64,000 nucleotides of DNA from Sorex araneus. Taxonomy: Eukaryota; Chordata; Mammalia; Eulipotyphla; Soricidae. The notes below the pieces were generated by a model. It searched no databases and was not told where the DNA came from. It was given only the letters and a program-made list of their open reading frames with translations. The DNA is taken from NCBI RefSeq assembly GCF_027595985.1, contig NC_073302.1:12445811-12509810 (forward strand), in the 5' to 3' direction. Shown piece after piece: positions 24,840 through 35,987 of the stretch. Positions within the stretch are counted from its first letter, which is position 1. Each line of letters begins with the position of its first letter. Position numbers and translations under genes: made by a program.

Positions 24840-26000
24840 ATTTTATTATTTCTAGGAATTGTTTTCTAGAAATATGTCTAAAAATGAATACTATCTTTTT
24901 AGGTATTTCTTTGTCACTCTAATTATCCACATAACAAATAAGAGGAGAAAATATTATCACAGAAACACACACTATAAATTAGTGAATCTAGAGATTTGGA
25001 AAGTGATTCATTTTTGTTTAGTTACACGTTTGCTGCAAGTCACAACAGATGTTTTTCTCTCCCTGACTCTAGTGCTATCCTTCTTTCTTTTCCAATAAGG
25101 CTTCCAAACAGCTGCCCAGGGGATTATATTAAAATACAAAACCCCAAGTCACGTTCCTTCCTCATCCTAAGCACTTCTCCATGATCTGTTCAGCAAAAGT
25201 TATGTTTGTACGATGTTCTCTCCAAGAGTTCTTGTATCTCTAGCGCCTCCTCCACAATCCCTACCTTTCTTCCTTACTGTGCACTATGCTCCAGAAATAG
25301 CTTTTTACTTAAAAAAAAAGTCCTTTATATATTTTACTAGAAATGGTCTTTAAATCCCATTTCATGTTAGATTCCTTTTGTAATCCATGTAGAGATTGAG
25401 TTGTCTGAAAAATAGGCTCTCAACAGTTTATTACTCACTTTTCTGCACTTACGCAGAAGTTGTATATGCTTTATTGAAGTATTTATTACATCCTTGTGAA
25501 AAACATTTCACATTTCTCTCCTTTTTAAAATAAATTCCTTTAAGGCAAATCCTTTTTGACTTATTCCTACACTGACTAAAAATCTAAGAACTGTGATTTG
25601 TAAATGTTAAAAATTTAGGAAATATGATTGAACTTTGGTGATCTGAAATTCCTTTTGTCTTAGACTTGTTTGCATCTTTCCCTTTGCTTTTTGAAGTTGA
25701 GTGAATGTAATTTATTTTTATTTGATGATTCATATCACAGTTCTTCCAAACTGTGAGAGCATGACAATCAAAGCAAATCATAGAAATTTAAGTTGTAATT
25801 TACTGTGTCTTGGACTGTCAAACAGAACTGCTACATGCAATAGTATAGAAGGACAGTGTTTTGTGATAGTTTATCACAGTTCTGAAAGATGGAAGTCCAA
25901 GATAAAAACACTAGCAAACTGGTATGTGGTGAGAACCACCTTTCTGGATCACAACCTGTCACTATAATCTTTCATGGCAGAAGAGATGAACAAATGTTTG
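24840..26000. other. Copy A DNA with no counterpart in copy B
   Basis: Non-repetitive-looking A/T-rich DNA. No exon matching C5 exon 15 or later was recognised. Confidence 0.4.
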
Positions 26001-26366
26001 ATGTCCTTTTTTCGTAAGTACATTCATTCTACTGCTACAAGCTAAACCCTCATTACTCAATTATCCTTTAAGATCTTACCTCCAACTTATGTCATTTGCA
26101 TGGTTTGGCCTTGATGTTTTTGTATAGACATGGGAATACAGTTGATTCTATGCTTTTGTAATAGGGGAGTTAATTGACTCCAAATACTATGTACTCCTGG
26201 GCATCCATGATATTTACCTGACTTGAGCCTCAGTTTCTTTACTTCTTAACACCCCCAAAAGAAAGGTACTGACAAAGGGGCTGGATGGAGCCAGGGCAAG
26301 CTCTAAGCTACCTGGCATCAAAGCTAAGCACCATAAGTATAATAAGCATAGTCATGGAACAAACTA

Positions 26367-27143
26367 TGTCATGACCCAAAAAAGAAGTAATTGAATAAGA
26401 ACCCTGCAGGGTTAGGAAATCATAACTTGGTCTGGGATATACAGTGAGATGTCCCCAGGAAGAATCAAACTATAAGCTTAATATACCTCATACTGTGTTC
26501 ATACAAAATGACTAGAAATATTATAACAAATAAATTTACTGTGATTGTTTAAATGGATTACTAGCTGAGGCCAGGATAAAATAATACACCCTGGATGGAA
26601 TCCTGCCTTGAGCAGGTCTCCTAGTAATTTAGAGTGCTGAACCCTCAGATGAAATTTTTGCCCATTGGTTAATCTCCTAGAATGTCCCCAGAAAGAGTGG
26701 CTTTACCTCTGCTTGTTGTTATAGCAATGTTCAACCCCACCTATGTGTACCCCCATCCTTCATGACTTCTATATAACTATGCTCTTCAGGAGAAAAGGAG
26801 GAGACAATGGGACTTTGAGGTCTTTGAGGACTAGAGGGTCTGTGAGGAGTGGAAGGACTACAGTGACTGGAAGTAGAGAACTATGAATCTACGACAAGAC
26901 GAGGAAGGAGATAATGAAGGAGAGGACTTTGAGGTCGACGAGGATGATGGAACTATGGTGACTGGGACTACGACCAAAACTATGACCACGATTGCGACGT
27001 AAGGGGAGAGATTGGACTACGCTGGGAAAGAGAAATAAACTGACTGCCAACAGCTGGGGCCTGGACCATGTTTCTCCGTTACCCCGGTCCTTCTTCTGTC
27101 TCTCGCTGCTGCGGGCCGACCTGGGGAGGCAGCTCTCAGCCAC
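26367..27143 (+). mobile_element. Solo LTR of an endogenous retrovirus (copy A)
   Basis: Begins TGTCATGACC, has a purine-rich tandem middle (26,800-26,990), a polyadenylation signal in gagaaataaactgac at about 27,030, then a C/T-rich end with cttcttctgtctctcgctgc. This order (U3, AATAAA, CT-rich end) is typical of an LTR. No internal retroviral gene is adjacent. Family not assigned; ends approximate. Confidence 0.6.
26800..26995 (+). repeat. Degenerate tandem repeat in LTR
   Basis: Short purine-rich units built on variants of gactttgaggtc, gactacgac and gactggaa recur through the U3 part of the LTR. Copies are imperfect and no exact period is kept. Confidence 0.45.
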
Positions 27144-27149
27144 CAAATG

Positions 27150-29320
27150 CTCAATTCAATTGCGTGCCCCTATATTTTTTCTTGGAAACTCACAAAGGAG
27201 ATTCAAGAGAAGGAAGCTGAGGTGAAGAAAAGGGGAAAAATGGAAAGACTAAAAATACAATAATTAGTATATCAAACAGGGCAGGTAAGTGGTGATTTAG
27301 GTTGAGATAAATGGTATATTTCCATTGAAATGAGAATGAGAAATCTTTATTAGGTAATTCTTTAGAAGTATACAACAAACTTGCAGTGCAAGAATAGAGT
27401 TGGAGTAGTTTGGAATAATTATTGGACAAGAGGTTTTCTTAATTTTTTTTAAACCATTGCAGGCTCAGGTACTTATAATATTGTTAACCACGTATGCTTT
27501 TGGTATACAAAGTATTCAAGACCCTCCACCACTGTCACACCCAGTCTATCTTATCCTCCCCTAAACTTTATTAACCAATCACTTTGTAACTTCACCTGAA
27601 GAAGATATTTTATGTATTCTCCTCTTACAAGAATTGCAATTTTGTGAGGGAAAATTAAATATATCAAAATATATCGAAAAGTATATCAAATATATCAAAA
27701 TATATCAAAAAGTAATGTTTTCCAGGAATAAATGGAAATGGAAGCAAGGGTGGGGATAAAACATAGCTTAAAGTGGAGCTGGGGTCCAAGCCTAACACTC
27801 AGACTCTTGGTCAAAAAGGGAAGAATTATACAATTTATAATGATATCTTTATAAGTTTTACATTTTATTAAAATGTTCTGTATCAAAAATGATCATCTTA
27901 TAAAGTCAGGATAATATTTCTAAATATTAAATACTCAATATTCATGATTTTGAAAGGCAACATAGGAAAACAATTTGTGTCATAAATATCTGGTTAACCT
28001 AGTATAATCTCTTTCTTCCTTATTTTAAGAAACTCTATTTTAGCTTGTCATATAGCCACTGTTCTGGGTCTTGAAATTGGGTAGAGATAAGTTAAGAGAC
28101 TCCTGCAGGATCAAAATTACATGATGCTTCTAGGAAGGAGAGTTGATTCATAGGAGAGGGTCCTTTACTTATCCTTCTGTTTTGCAGCCCTAAACTAAAA
28201 TGACTTGCAACTTGGAGCTCAAGCAGTCATCTGAGTAAGAGGCAACAGTGAAATTGGAAGATTGATGCTAGCATGGAGGAACAAAATATAATAGTTCCTA
28301 TCTCTGATGACCCATGGAGATGCCATCCCAGATTTTTATTTCTTTCATGTGAAAAATAAACTTTGATCTCATTTCAGCAACACTTATGTCAGTCGTCTAT
28401 TACAAACAAGAAGACCTAGTTCTAAGTGTAAATCGTTTTCCTTCCTCAACCTAGTTTCCCTTCACAATGTTCATCACGGGTTGCTCTGTTCTCAACCCTA
28501 GACACGGGTTCCTTGAGCCTCAGTCTGGCTCACTGCTACCCAACCCCAAGCTCAGTGTCTGCTGTATGTGAAGTGCTCGTGAACACTTGTGAATTCATGA
28601 TGACAGGATCATTTAAACAGCATTTTCCTCATATCTTTGCCCTTCTCTCTGCTGTATATATTATCCCATATGCCAACTTTTTAATCTGATTAACCCATCC
28701 TTTTTCTCTATCCTTAGTGACAACTCAATCCTCTCTCACCTTGATCCATCACCTCATCTGCCCCTCATGACCCCTATGCCTTTCCAGAGTATGCCTCATT
28801 CCCAAGCCAAGGATGCCTGGGATATACTCTACCAGTTTCTCAAGATCAAGAACCTGACCCTAAAAGGAGCATGAAATGGAAACTTAGGTCTTTTTTCTCT
28901 GGCCACACTTGAAGCAGGGTCCCACATGGTACCTAAGGTGGGATTCTGCAGGTTCCAGGGGATTTTGAGAGGCAAGTTCATACTTAACACATGATATTGT
29001 GGCATTGTGTCTCCAGAGATGTTCTAACTGTGACCAGTCTGGGATTGGTATGAGGGACCTCCCTCTGACATGTCAGTATTTGATCCCCACCTTGCTCACA
29101 CACTTTGGTCTTCTGATCATGTCCCACCCAAGGACCTTGAACAGCAGCTTCTCACAGGAGGGAATCTGCTCAGCAAACAAAAAGCCCACCAAAGAGAGGT
29201 GCCCACCTCAAGCTGCTTTGTTTCCTCCCCACAAAGTGGATGAGGAAGAATTTAGTCCTGCATCCCCAGTCAGATCTCAGCTGTTGTCTCCAGAATTTTA
29301 TTTTCATCTTTTTTCTTTTT
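27150..29320. other. Intergenic DNA, little recognised
   Basis: Contains an old L1-like end at 27,440-27,570 and an A/T tandem at 27,655-27,712. Otherwise no exon or repeat that I can name. Confidence 0.4.
27655..27712. repeat. Tandem atatatca repeat
   Basis: Five to six imperfect copies of aaatatatcaaa or atatcgaaaagt in 58 bp. Confidence 0.7.
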
Positions 29321-29324
29321 AAAC

Positions 29325-29500
29325 TTTTTCTTTGGTGGGGGGGAGCAACACACCAGTGATGCTCAGGGCTTACCCCCAGCTCTGTGTCAAGGAACCACTT
29401 CTGGCAGGACTAGGAGGAGATAATAGGGTGCCAGGAATTGAACCCAGGTTGGTGTTGTGCAAAGAAAACTATGTGCTGCATTATCTTTCTACTCCAGAAG
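29325..29500 (-). mobile_element. Old SINE, diverged
   Basis: gatgctcagggcttaccccc, gtgccaggaattgaaccc and ctgcattatctttctactcc in minus-strand SINE order. Confidence 0.6.
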
Positions 29501-29625
29501 TTTTGATTTTCTTGAGGGAAATAGGCATAGTTCCTAGGTGATTCAGTATCATCTCAAATCGATTGTTAGTAAGATTCTGAGTACATGTGATGTGGAATTT
29601 GACATCCATTTCATCTTCCAAATAA

Positions 29626-29821
29626 TAGCACTGTCATCCTGTTGTTCATCGATTTGATTGACCGGGCACCAATAATTTCTCCATTGTGAGACTTGTTATT
29701 TTTGGCATATCGAATATGCCATGGGTAGCTTGCCGGGCTATCCCAGAGGGATGGAGGAATCAAACCTGGGTCAGCTACATGCAAAGCAAACACTCTACTC
29801 TCTGTGCTATCACTCTAGTCC
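29626..29821 (-). mobile_element. SOR-type SINE, long form with internal deletion
   Basis: Starts agcactgtcatcctgttg and ends gctatcactctagtcc; about 50 bp of the middle is missing. Confidence 0.85.
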
Positions 29822-30045
29822 CTTCACTTCAGAAGGACATATACTAAAATTGGAACTTCCTAATAACATATGCAAAAATTCAAATTTTTGAACTTTTCTA
29901 TGTGTCATCTGGCAAATTGCATAGCACAGTTTGTTTCCCTTTTTCTTTCTTTCCAGGTTAAAATATGCATTAAAATGGAATTCTGGTGAGTGGAAGAGAG
30001 CATGCCTTTCATGTCTCAGACTTCAAATCTGAGCTTCAGCATCTC

Positions 30046-30081
30046 ACACACACACACACACACACACATACACATACACAC
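30046..30081. repeat. (CA)n microsatellite
   Basis: About 18 CA units with two interruptions. Confidence 0.9.
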
Positions 30082-30089
30082 TTGCACAT

Positions 30090-31460
30090 TGTAGTATAAT
30101 AAATATAATATCATGTTGAACTTTTCAGAACACACATCAGAGGTATTACATATATACATGATGCGATGTAACCAAGGTCCTCATTTGTACCTCAAATTTA
30201 TACCCCACAGTTCTTGTTATCTACAACAAAAACTTTGTACCACTAAACAAGGAATCCCCATACATCTGTTTCTTGGTCAGAAATGGGACTCTATCTTGTT
30301 TCTAGGTCCTATCTGCTTCCCTATGTAGGCCTCCATGATATGACCTGATGTCCAGGCTCTGAGAAATGACCCCACGATAGTCAACCATTTGTGGCTTCAC
30401 TTTGCTAAAACTATGGTACTAGCCTACTCTTTGGCCTTTTCTTTCTTGGGAAACATCTATACTTGCTATACATACTAGTTCCACAAGTGCTCAAAACCCT
30501 CTACAGATTAGAACTGTCTTTGTCCTGCCCTTGGGGGACTGCTCCTTTTAGGCCATAACTCCCATCCATTGATGAGTCTATTGAAGTCTCTAGATGGTTC
30601 TATCCTCTGACCACCCTCTCCTTCTCTAGTGTGTCTAACCCCTCCTTCTCCTCCTCCCAGATTTTAGCCCCTACACCCTTTCCATTCTGGTAGTCTCCCA
30701 TCTTTCAGTCTCTTTTGTAACATCTCTAAGTACCCAGCCCCAGGCCAGCAGTTCTGTGTTGCTTTCATAGCCTCTGAGAAGTGTCTCATCTTCCTGACAT
30801 TCTCTACTCGCTCTGTAGGTGCCATGTCCGTTGTCATTTGGGGAGACCCATGTGATGTTCTAAGACCCTTGTCTGTGTAGTCCTAAGCAGAGATACCCTA
30901 GAGTTGGATTTTTAGACAAGCCATGTGTGCAGTGGCACAGAACTCAGCATTTAGAAGTCCTCATGCTTAATTTCAAGCCAAACTCTGTCTCAAAGTAATT
31001 ATTTTTGCGTATGAACTTTATAAGTCAAGTCTGATGGTACAATAGAATATGTGAAGGAGAAGATCCCCACTATTCCTGCTGCCCCACTTATACAGTGTTC
31101 ACAATGAAATTCATCTGTGGACCCCAAAAGTGTGGACCTTCGATGAGTCACAGTGAGAACAAGTTCAGCATGCCTCAGCTACAGGCAAGCAGGGTTGCCG
31201 ACACTTTCTGTTGCAAAGGAACTTTTGAAAAGACATCTGCTGTGCTTAGAACATACCCGTGACTGAGAAACCTGTTCACTTTTTTCCTTGCTCCCATCAC
31301 TTCTCTGAATTAGTCACCCAGTTACACAAAATATGTTGTTCTAGACATAAACTGAGGGAGAAGATAGTTTTTTCATTTTTTAGGCTTTTCTAATTTATTA
31401 TAGGTAAATATAAAGAGTATTGGAAGAATACACACATATCAAAAAGTTTGATAAAACAGT
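30090..31460. other. Intergenic DNA, nothing recognised
   Basis: No exon with splice sites matching a known protein and no clear repeat. Pyrimidine-rich stretch at 30,600-30,720. Confidence 0.4.
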
Positions 31461-31466
31461 TGCTTG

Positions 31467-31650
31467 AGGGCCAGACCATTAGTACAGGAGGTAGGGCACT
31501 AGCCTTGTATGTAGCCAAACCAGATTCAATTCCGGATACCCCATATGGTCTCCTGAGCACCGCGAGGAGTGATGAGTGATCCCTGAGTAAAGAGTTAGGA
31601 GTAGACTCTGAGATTCTCCAAGTAAAAACCCCAACATATAAAATCTCACT
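31467..31650 (+). mobile_element. Old SINE
   Basis: gaccattagtacaggaggta, ccccatatggtctcctgagc and gagttaggagtagac in SINE order. Confidence 0.7.
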
Positions 31651-31854
31651 ATTTGAGGGTGGTGTGGTAATAAGTAAGACCCGAAAGGCTTCACCAAAAA
31701 GCTCTTTGTGGGGGCCCACTTGGCGTTGCTCAAGGCTTACTCCTGGCACTGCATTAGTGAATCATACATAGCTTCTGCTAAAAATCTATTAAAATAAACA
31801 TACAAAATAAAGTACTAGATTACAAAAGAGATACAAAACTCCATTGCATTTATA

Positions 31855-32028
31855 GGGCTGGAGCATTAGTACAGCAGGTAAGCAGTTGCCTTGCAAGTGG
31901 CCGACCCAGGTTTGATCCTTGGCATCTGTGAGGTTCCCTGAGCCTGCCAGGAGTGATCCCTGCATACAGAGCAAGAATAAGCCTTGAGCACTGCCAGGTT
32001 TGGTCCAAAATATGCCCTCCCCCATCTT
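31855..32028 (+). mobile_element. SINE, moderately diverged
   Basis: gggctggagcattagtacag head, gtggccgacccaggtttgat, and gagcactgccaggtttggtcc tail. Confidence 0.8.
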
Positions 32029-32049
32029 TTGCAATTTATATGTAAACGG

Positions 32050-33020
32050 TAACTAGAAAAAGAAATAGAAATTCAACTTTATTTCAAATAGCATTAAAAA
32101 ATCTTAAGGACCTAGGAATCAACATTAAAAGGGATGTGAAAGACTTCTACATGGAAAACTAGAAGTCACTAATGAAAACAAATAAAAGCTAACACTGGAA
32201 AATTTAAAAATTCATGTTCAGGAATTTGAAAAACTGATATTGTCAAAATATCCTATTCAAGCATTATTAAAATATTGATGCCATTTTTCAAGGATGCAGA
32301 GCAAATGTTACTCAGATAAGTATGAATTTATGAACCTCTCTGTTTATCTAATGAAATTTTTAGAAAAAGTAGATTAAAGGTATCTCTCCTGACTTAAAAT
32401 TATTAAGCTATGGAAACCAAGACTGTGTGGACCTAGAATAAAGACAGACTCTCAGACCAACGGAATAGGATTGAGAGTCCGGAGTCAGACTCACGTTTGC
32501 AGACAGCTAATCTTTGGTGAAGGAGCTAGGTATATGAAGTGGAGCAAGAAAAAGCTATTCAAAAAATGGTGGGGAAAGACTGGTCAGTCACATGCAAGAA
32601 AATGAACTCAGACCCCTATCTCACAGCATACACAAAAATCTATTTAAATGGATGAAATGTCTTGACCTGAACCCACAAGCTGAATTCAGGAAAACATAAA
32701 CAGGACTCTTCATGACATTGGATCTGGAGGCATTTACGATATGTAGTGTCATTGACCAGGCAAAACAAGGTAAAAAATAAAAATAAATAAATAAACAAAT
32801 AGGATGACATCAAATTAATAAGCATCTCATTGAAAAAGAAACACTGAGTAGAATCAAAAGATACTGTACAGATTGACCCTGTGTATTTGCTCACTATTCA
32901 TCTGACAACGGGTAAAAATCAAGTGTATATAAAGCACTTGTTAAACTTAAAAATATAAAAAACACAATAGAAAAATGTAGGAGAGGGGCTAAACAGACAC
33001 TACTCAAAGTATCAGTTACA
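32050..33020 (+). mobile_element. Old L1 ORF2 fragment
   Basis: aaaaaatcttaaggacctagg, cttctacatggaaaact, agaccaacggaataggattg and caaatgggatgac-like segments follow the L1 ORF2 region after the RT domain. Many stops. Confidence 0.7.
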
Positions 33021-33029
33021 TACCAAGAT

Positions 33030-34655
33030 AAAAATCCAAGAGTTTTCCCACCATTCTTTCCTCTATTTTTTTAATTTTTCTATTCTTTTTATTTCTCTCT
33101 CCCTTTTTTGTTAAAGATCAGCTAGATACCACCCTCCAATAACTTCTTCTACCCCCTATCCCATGTAAACAGTGCTCTTGAATCTTCAGTCTCTTTTGTC
33201 TTCTCCTCCAGTTTAAAATCAGTCATGCAACAGATAATAATTTTGAATTTACTATATAATTATCAAATTGTTCTTCTTGGGTACAAGGGTAGCAGAGTGT
33301 ATTAGAATAAAATACAGTGTGGTTGAAACAAGTTGGCTTAAACAACCTCACTTAAGCATGTGCCTGACCTGAGATTAAATTCTCACATGACATGGATCTG
33401 TGAGCCTTAGGGGGCATAGCACAGGACACCCCTAAGAAACCACTATGTGAACCTCATGTTCCCCAAGCACTGCTGGGGTGACTCTGGTTATCCCCATCAC
33501 CACAGAGGCCTGAACAACACCACATCCTCATTCCCTAGCATTGAACCTTCTAGCTCTGGTACACGGAACCTTTCAGCTCACTAGGTGTGAGAATCACTAG
33601 GAGCTGTCTCAGTGCACAGTGAGCCTTGCTTGAGAGTTATCTCCCCGCTAAAAGATGAGAGCACTTGAACAATTATTTCCTACCATTTGCGAAAAGATAT
33701 AGAGGAATGGAAGCCATAAATATTTCAGTGTTGGAAAATGTGGGATGTTTGTGGCCTGCTAAAAATGATACCATTACTGGCAATAATATGCATTATCTCA
33801 AAGCTTTTGGGTCTCTGAATTTTTTTTTCCTTTGGTGAGATCTTTTGATGTCAAAGTGAGATTTGCATAGGATTGAGTACAAACCAGAGATCTGTGTCCT
33901 CTAATGGTCAAAACTGGATCCTATGTGCTTATATGTGCCGTGTGGTAATTTCTTCTTCTTCAGAGCCCTTCAATGATTGAGACAATCAGCACAAAATTAA
34001 AATTCAGTCAGTCAGTCTCATCAGAGGTGATCTGCTCCTGACACTCTTGGTCTGAGAATATTCTGCACTAGATTTATGGCAGACTTATGGCACCTGCTGC
34101 AAACGAAAGATTCATTTACATTAACTCATCCTTTACAATCTACTGTTGCTTCATAATTTTCTAATCTTTGATTTTGTTTGACATGGCTAAAAACTCATAC
34201 AATGGCTAAATATTAGCCCATTCGTTTCAGTTCAGAAGAATGTCTGAAATAGTAATCTAATTATTAGTCATCTGAAACAGAGGACTTATGGTTCAGAATA
34301 AATCTATGCGTATTATTGAGTTTAGACTTAAGGAAACCTAAGGCAGCAATAGCTTCAGCTTTTGTGCCCACGTTCTGAACACTGATGCGTTATTGTTGGT
34401 CCTAGAGTTCCTGGTTACACCTCAGCATTTGGAAGACTGCCTTGGGATTTCAGGTGTGTTTTCAAGTGGATCTGATAAAGGCCTGGTGGATCCAAATTCA
34501 AACCCCACCTATATCAGGGAAGCTTCAGAGACTCCCCACAGGCGGTCCTGGTTGACAATCTTCTCCCTTGATTCTTACATGTGGTTGTCTCCAAGAGAAA
34601 AACCTAAGACAGTCTCTTACAAGCAGTTTTAGTGACACGTCTTTCATGAGAGATT
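33030..34655. other. Intergenic DNA, little recognised
   Basis: A very old SINE-like stretch at 33,330-33,560 (gattaaattctcacatgaca, ccccaagcactgctgggg). No exon found. Confidence 0.4.
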
Positions 34656-34661
34656 TGGAAG

Positions 34662-35212
34662 TGTTGGGACCCGAGCCGCAAGAGAGAGGGACGGAATAGT
34701 CGAGAAGACTCTTGCAAGAGAAAATCTTTATTCAGACCAACATGCTGGGGCTGCACCTCAGGTGGATGCAGCAGCCTGCTTTAGTTAGGGCAGTTTTTTA
34801 TAGGGTTTGAGTCCTCTGGGCCAGTCACGTAGACACGTAGTCTCGTCCGGAGTCACTATCTCCGGTTCCGTGTGTCCGGAACCATTATCTGCGCTCAGGG
34901 CCAGTCACGTAACTGTGTCCAGAGTCACTATCTGCGGAGCCGTGGGACCGGAGTCACTATCTAGGCTCTGCGTTCTCAGTAACTCCTTCGGTGAGCGGGT
35001 CAGATGTTCCCTTATCTTTTAGGCTCGTATGTGATCATCAGCCGACTGGCATACATATGGCAGGATGTATGTGACAGGACTTCGGTACAGTGCATTGTTA
35101 TGTACAGCTCAAGGGCGTAAGCATGGTTACAGAAGCAGAACAAAGAGAGGTTACAAAAGTCAAAAGTGAGTAGCTAACCATTAAACCCAATATAGTTTCT
35201 TTCAACTCAACA
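34662..35212 (-). mobile_element. Solo LTR, retroviral, minus strand
   Basis: On the minus strand the element begins TGTTGAGTTGAAAG and ends CGGGTCCCAACA, i.e. TG...CA termini. An AATAAAGATTTTCTCTTGC polyadenylation region is near its 3' end. It is flanked by GAAG on both sides (34,658-34,661 and 35,213-35,216), a 4-bp target duplication. Much more GC-rich than its surroundings, and near the 5' end of gene 2. No internal retroviral sequence. Confidence 0.65.
34815..34975. repeat. Short tandem motifs inside the LTR
   Basis: gggccagtcacgta occurs twice (about 34,818 and 34,899) and ggagtcactatct or close variants occur three times within 160 bp, indicating internal tandem duplication of U3. 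Confidence 0.6.
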
Positions 35213-35439
35213 GAAGTAGTATAGAAAGCAGGAAGGGCAGAAAGGAAGGTAAAAACAAACAAATAAACAAACAAATCAGGTTCTTACTTCATACAGCTCT
35301 GTTGAGGAGGCTCAGTTGATTGAATTATGGCGCAAGGTTTTTCTACCTTGAGATTTGGAACCTAACTGTTATGTCTCCCAGAGTAGGTTAACAGTTCACT
35401 GAGGTCAAATTATAGTGTGAAGACAAGACTTCCCAGGCT

Positions 35440-35922
35440 TCTGTGGGCTGTTTCCAGCGGCCAAGGTGACTTAATGAGAAAAACAAAGCAATAAGGAAAC
35501 TAGCCATCAGCCCCTACATCTGTGGGATCCATGCACTGGAACCAGTAAAGGCAATAGTTCGGCCATTAGCTTCATAGTCTACTCCCCGAAATTGTGGAAG
35601 CTAAGGCAGCCTTGAAGAACTTTGTGCCTGTGTCCAGTTTTGAAACATTTTCTAAGAAACTTTTGTTTGGGTGTCTTTTCTGTTTGATTCATCATAGTCA
35701 AACAGACTCATCACAAACAAACAGATGAGCAAACAGCACTCGATTCAGATTCCAAAATTGCTGAGACACTAAGAGGTTATCCCGTAAATGATTGGGTTTC
35801 TTACTTAAGTAAACAAACTCTCAGACATTAATTATTAACCTGAACACTCATTTAAATACACCTTTTAAATAGAGCTCACTAAAAGACATACCCTGCAAGC
35901 ACAATTTGATACTATTCCAGCC
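35440..35922 (+). promoter_or_regulatory. Conserved 5' flank of C5-like gene 2
   Basis: Upstream of exon 1 and alignable to the flank of gene 1 on the opposite strand, with several insertions. The shared part implies that both genes were duplicated with their promoter regions. The transcription start is not visible from sequence alone. Confidence 0.45.
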
Positions 35923-35987
35923 ATGGATATCTTAAGCATAATATGTATATTTTTCTACTTGGGAAGAAGTTGGGGACAGGAGCAAAC
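35923..35987 (+). CDS. C5: C5-like gene 2, exon 1 (signal peptide)
   Basis: 65 nt, ATG in CCATGG context, donor GTAAGTG. Encodes a leader with the hydrophobic core IICIFFYLG and the end RSWGQEQ, as in human C5 FLGKTWGQEQ. The upstream 400 bp aligns with the region upstream of gene 1 exon 1. Confidence 0.88.

Larger units (their letters stand above)
21180..27145 (+). repeat. Segmental duplication, copy A (paired with 61,580-64,000)
   Basis: Single-copy-like DNA that recurs, in the same order and orientation, at the right edge of the window. Anchors: 21,730-21,890 against 62,650-62,815 (toc ttcctaaataaa, gtttattgattctgag), 26,090-26,360 against 63,285-63,560 (gggagttaattgactcc, ctcctgggcatcca, cataagtataataag), and the LTR. 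Copy A holds the C5 exon 13 and 14 relics plus later L1 and SINE insertions. Edges are by eye. Confidence 0.75.

Noticed and set aside
30600-30900. Possible exon in a pyrimidine-rich stretch with AG and GT sites
   Set aside because: Flanked by plausible splice motifs but with no protein I recognise in any frame.
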